The notes under the pieces: generated by a model
Databases searched by the model: none
The model's input: the letters and a program-made list of their open reading frames with translations, nothing else
Told to the model about the DNA's origin: nothing
Assembly (NCBI GenBank): GCA_013140405.1
Contig: JABFSV010000284.1
Coordinates: forward strand, 1-6,857
Origin: Methyloglobulus sp.
GTDB lineage: Bacteria > Pseudomonadota > Gammaproteobacteria > Methylococcales > Methylomonadaceae
DNA: 6,857 bases
Direction of reading: 5' to 3'
Translations under genes and position numbers: made by a program
Part shown: positions 5,366 to 6,857 of the stretch, piece after piece
How positions within the stretch are numbered: position 1 is the stretch's first letter
Layout of the letters: each line of letters opens with the position of its first letter

Positions 5366-5689
5366 ATGGCTATCGACATCATAACGGGCAGAACGCGTGC
5401 CCCAGCGACTAGCAGCACAGTCCCAAAAGCTGATGTTGATAGTGGCAATAAAGTATCTACAAAGCAAGCTGAAAAAAGTGACAGTATTGCAATTACTGCC
5501 ATGGCGCAAGGATTAAAAAAGACAATCGAAACGTCTTCTTTTGGTTCTGTTGTCGATGTTGACCGTGTTGCGGCAGTTAAAAAATCCCTTGCCGACGGCA
5601 CCTACCAGATTAATCCGGAAAAAATTGCGGGGAAAATGATTGAGCATGAAAAGTTAATGGCTCAAAACGACAAGACGAGAAAATGGTAG
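5366..5689 (+). CDS. flgM: Anti-sigma-28 factor FlgM
   Basis: FlgM binds and inhibits the flagellar sigma factor FliA until the hook-basal body is finished, then is exported through it, releasing FliA. The 107-residue product is near the usual size (E. coli 97). The first 36 residues are Ser/Thr/Lys-rich and unstructured-looking, with MAIDIITG at the start fitting the family's N-terminal export signal region. The FlgM domain covers about 37-97. It has the DSIAIT segment (39-44), SSFGSVVDVDRV (57-68) and the sigma-binding helices KKSLADGTYQINPEKIAGKM (72-91). The start ATG is supported by AAGGAG 6 nt upstream and by a near-perfect sigma-28 promoter at 5306-5332. Its stop overlaps the start of flgN by 7 nt (ATGGTAG), so the two are co-transcribed and translationally coupled. 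In Pseudomonas-type clusters flgA precedes flgM; here motAB lies divergently upstream instead. Confidence 0.95.
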   Translation: MAIDIITGRTRAPATSSTVPKADVDSGNKVSTKQAEKSDSIAITAMAQGLKKTIETSSFGSVVDVDRVAAVKKSLADGTYQINPEKIAGKMIEHEKLMAQNDKTRKW

Positions 5690-6180
5690 AAAAAATCTGG
5701 CCTATCGCAGAGAAGCTGATCCTAAATACGCTGAACTTAACGAGGCAGCTATATCAAGAACTGATCCAGGAAGCTGCGCTATTAAAGAATTCACCACAAG
5801 CCGAATTGCTTGATGCGGTCACCGCAAACAAAAAACAACTGGTCAGCGAGCTTGAACAATTCACCCTTCAATTGGGCCAAATTTTAGCAACTGAAAAGCT
5901 ACCCAACAATCAAGATGGCGTTAAAGAATACTTCCAGCGTGCAGAGAACTCAGGATTGCCCACAACAGAAACAAGAAGCAATTGGGCGCAAATTCAGATA
6001 GTTTGTTCTGAATGCAAAGGCTTAAATGAACAAAATGGTGCCAGCATCGAGCTTTTGGCGCAACACGCAAAACGTTCTTTGGATATTTTAAAGGGCAAGC
6101 CGCGCACTCCAAATACTTACGGACGGGATGGTATAACCCAAAGCGATCCAGTATCCCACACCCTGACTTTTTATCTATAA
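5683..6180 (+). CDS. flgN: Flagellar export chaperone FlgN
   Basis: FlgN is the cytoplasmic chaperone that escorts the hook-filament junction proteins FlgK and FlgL to the export apparatus. The 165-residue protein (E. coli 138) is almost entirely helical-looking, with heptad-like leucine spacing at about 8-70. The family's conserved C-terminal block is clear: KGLNEQNGASIELL (112-125), RSLDILKG (131-138), then a TYGRDG turn (145-150) and a short SHTLTFYL end. Residues 70-100 are polar and variable. The ATG at 5683 overlaps the flgM stop by 7 nt and has only a weak GAG upstream, so translation probably depends on ribosomes finishing flgM. Transcription should come from the sigma-28 promoter of flgM. 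The ycgR homologue follows after 119 nt. Family assignment is firm from the C-terminal block and from position after flgM. Confidence 0.92.
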   Translation: MVEKIWPIAEKLILNTLNLTRQLYQELIQEAALLKNSPQAELLDAVTANKKQLVSELEQFTLQLGQILATEKLPNNQDGVKEYFQRAENSGLPTTETRSNWAQIQIVCSECKGLNEQNGASIELLAQHAKRSLDILKGKPRTPNTYGRDGITQSDPVSHTLTFYL

Positions 6181-6188
6181 TAGTCACT

Positions 6189-6202
6189 TAATCTTCGGAT
6201 TA
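6189..6202 (+). terminator. Small TTCG-tetraloop hairpin just after flgN
   Basis: TAATC (6189-6193), TTCG loop, GATTA (6198-6202) form a perfect 5-bp stem closed by the very stable C(UUCG)G loop, 8 nt after the flgN stop. There is no T tract directly behind it, so it may protect the flgMN mRNA 3' end or weakly attenuate rather than terminate. Confidence 0.28.
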
Positions 6203-6245
6203 CATCGTACTGGATTCTTTTGGCTATACTATCCTGAGTTCTTGG

Positions 6246-6261
6246 GGTTTATAGATAAACC
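6246..6261. promoter_or_regulatory. Perfect 16-bp dyad upstream of ycgR
   Basis: GGTTTAT (6246-6252), AG, ATAAACC (6255-6261) is a perfect 7-bp inverted repeat centred about 46 nt before the ycgR ATG. The tight centre suits a dimeric DNA-binding protein better than a hairpin, and no T tract follows. Its right arm contains the TAAA of a weak sigma-28 candidate. It may be an operator; no regulator can be named. Confidence 0.35.
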
Positions 6262-6282
6262 GGAAGGCGTTCACTTAGCTAA
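6256..6282 (+). promoter_or_regulatory. Weak candidate sigma-28 promoter for ycgR
   Basis: TAAA (6256-6259) is followed after exactly 15 nt by TTAGCTAA (6275-6282), where GCCGATAA would be expected; only four of eight -10 positions match. ycgR is a class III, FliA-dependent gene in E. coli, which makes the position plausible. The resulting leader would be only about 10 nt. Read-through from flgM is the likelier source of transcription. Confidence 0.18.
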
Positions 6283-6299
6283 AATATTTTATCCGTCAT

Positions 6300-6857
6300 A
6301 TGGAAGAACAACCTGACCATTTAATCCGTAGTCCGCAAAAAATACTCAGTAAATTATCTATTCTACAAAAAAATAAAAATATACTTACAGTTTGGTTTGG
6401 CGCACAAGGAAACTCTTTTGTGACGACCATCCTTGAGATTAACAGAAAAGATAATGTTTTTATATGTGACGGCTGTAATGAAACGATGCTTGGGCAAGTG
6501 CTTAATAGCCCAAAAATTTCATTCAAGACTGAACATCTGGGTGCGTTGGTTGCCTTTGATGCAACTAACATAGTCAAAACCGAACACCAAGGGTTTTTGG
6601 CCTTCGTCATCCCCGTCCCTTCATCAATGCATTGGTTAGAGCAAAGGGAATTCTATCGGGTGAAAGTGCCGATGTTAAATCCTGGTCTTTGCCAATTGAC
6701 ACTGAAGGATCAAGAACCTATCCAATTAAAACTGCACGACATCAGTATCCGTGGCTTTTCATTGATGAATGCCTCCGACGAAATCTCAGAGCTGTTGGTG
6801 CCTGGCGCACAATTCGAGAAATGCAAACTCGTCCTTGAAAATAAGGAAGAAGTTGCT
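6300..6857 (+). CDS. ycgR: YcgR/FlgZ-type c-di-GMP-binding flagellar brake protein, 3' end cut by window edge
   Basis: YcgR proteins bind cyclic di-GMP and then slow or bias the flagellar motor by acting on MotA or on the rotor. The frame is open to the right edge: 186 codons are visible of a family length near 245. Residues about 8-108 are the N-terminal YcgR domain (beta-rich, ending in FLAFVIPVPSSMHWLEQ). The PilZ domain starts at about 114. Its c-di-GMP motifs are intact: RxxxR as R116-EFY-R120 and DxSxxG as D147-I-S-I-R-G152. About 60 C-terminal residues are missing. The ATG at 6300 is the first start after an in-frame TAG at 6276-6278. It lacks an obvious Shine-Dalgarno sequence, which is unusual beside flgM. 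Being 119 nt downstream of flgN on the same strand matches flgM-flgN-flgZ clusters of Pseudomonas. The gene should be read with flgMN or from its own promoter. The family assignment is firm. Confidence 0.92.
   Translation, partial: MEEQPDHLIRSPQKILSKLSILQKNKNILTVWFGAQGNSFVTTILEINRKDNVFICDGCNETMLGQVLNSPKISFKTEHLGALVAFDATNIVKTEHQGFLAFVIPVPSSMHWLEQREFYRVKVPMLNPGLCQLTLKDQEPIQLKLHDISIRGFSLMNASDEISELLVPGAQFEKCKLVLENKEEVA

Noticed and set aside
6296..6610. A 104-codon minus-strand frame
   Set aside because: It is antisense to the YcgR homologue, whose PilZ motifs identify the true coding strand.
1..6857. CRISPR arrays, insertion sequences, tRNA or rRNA genes
   Set aside because: No regularly spaced direct repeats, transposase frames or cloverleaf and rRNA signatures were seen; the window reads as core motility DNA.

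Overview
This window is a flagellar motility and chemotaxis locus from a Gram-negative bacterium, most likely a gammaproteobacterium. MotA and MotB are colinear with the E. coli H+-type stator proteins. flgM, flgN and a YcgR-type PilZ gene follow one another, an order known from Pseudomonas and relatives. The flgM promoter matches the enterobacterial sigma-28 consensus almost perfectly. I cannot name the genus from sequence alone; an aquatic, methylotroph-like gammaproteobacterium would fit, but that is a guess.

Layout. On the minus strand at the left, reading right to left, lie a CheY-type response regulator (1599-1982), a CheW adaptor (555-1031) and the first 126 codons of a methyl-accepting chemotaxis protein that runs off the left edge (1-380). 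A 567-bp gene-free stretch (1032-1598) separates cheY from cheW and holds hairpins and a candidate sigma-28 promoter. In the centre, on the plus strand, sits a membrane-anchored class I methyltransferase (2324-3094) with a TTG start. It converges on motB with only 24 bp between the stop codons. motA (4223-5086) and motB (3119-4213) form a minus-strand operon. Divergent from motA, on the plus strand, are flgM (5366-5689), flgN (5683-6180, overlapping flgM by 7 nt) and a 3'-truncated ycgR/flgZ homologue (6300 to the right edge).

How the genes work together. The receptor, CheW and CheY sense signals and relay them to the flagellar switch. MotA/MotB form the stator that drives rotation. FlgM holds sigma-28 (FliA) inactive until the hook is complete. 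FlgN chaperones the hook-filament junction proteins. YcgR binds c-di-GMP and slows the motor, in part through MotA or the rotor. The methyltransferase is the one gene with no known link to motility. Its motifs resemble the FAM173 (ANTKMT/ATPSCKMT) lysine methyltransferases.

Most of the window is conventional. The less ordinary points are the methyltransferase, the long Ala/Pro/Glu/Lys tail of MotB with an internal duplication, the near-consensus sigma-28 promoter of flgM, and several unexplained inverted repeats.
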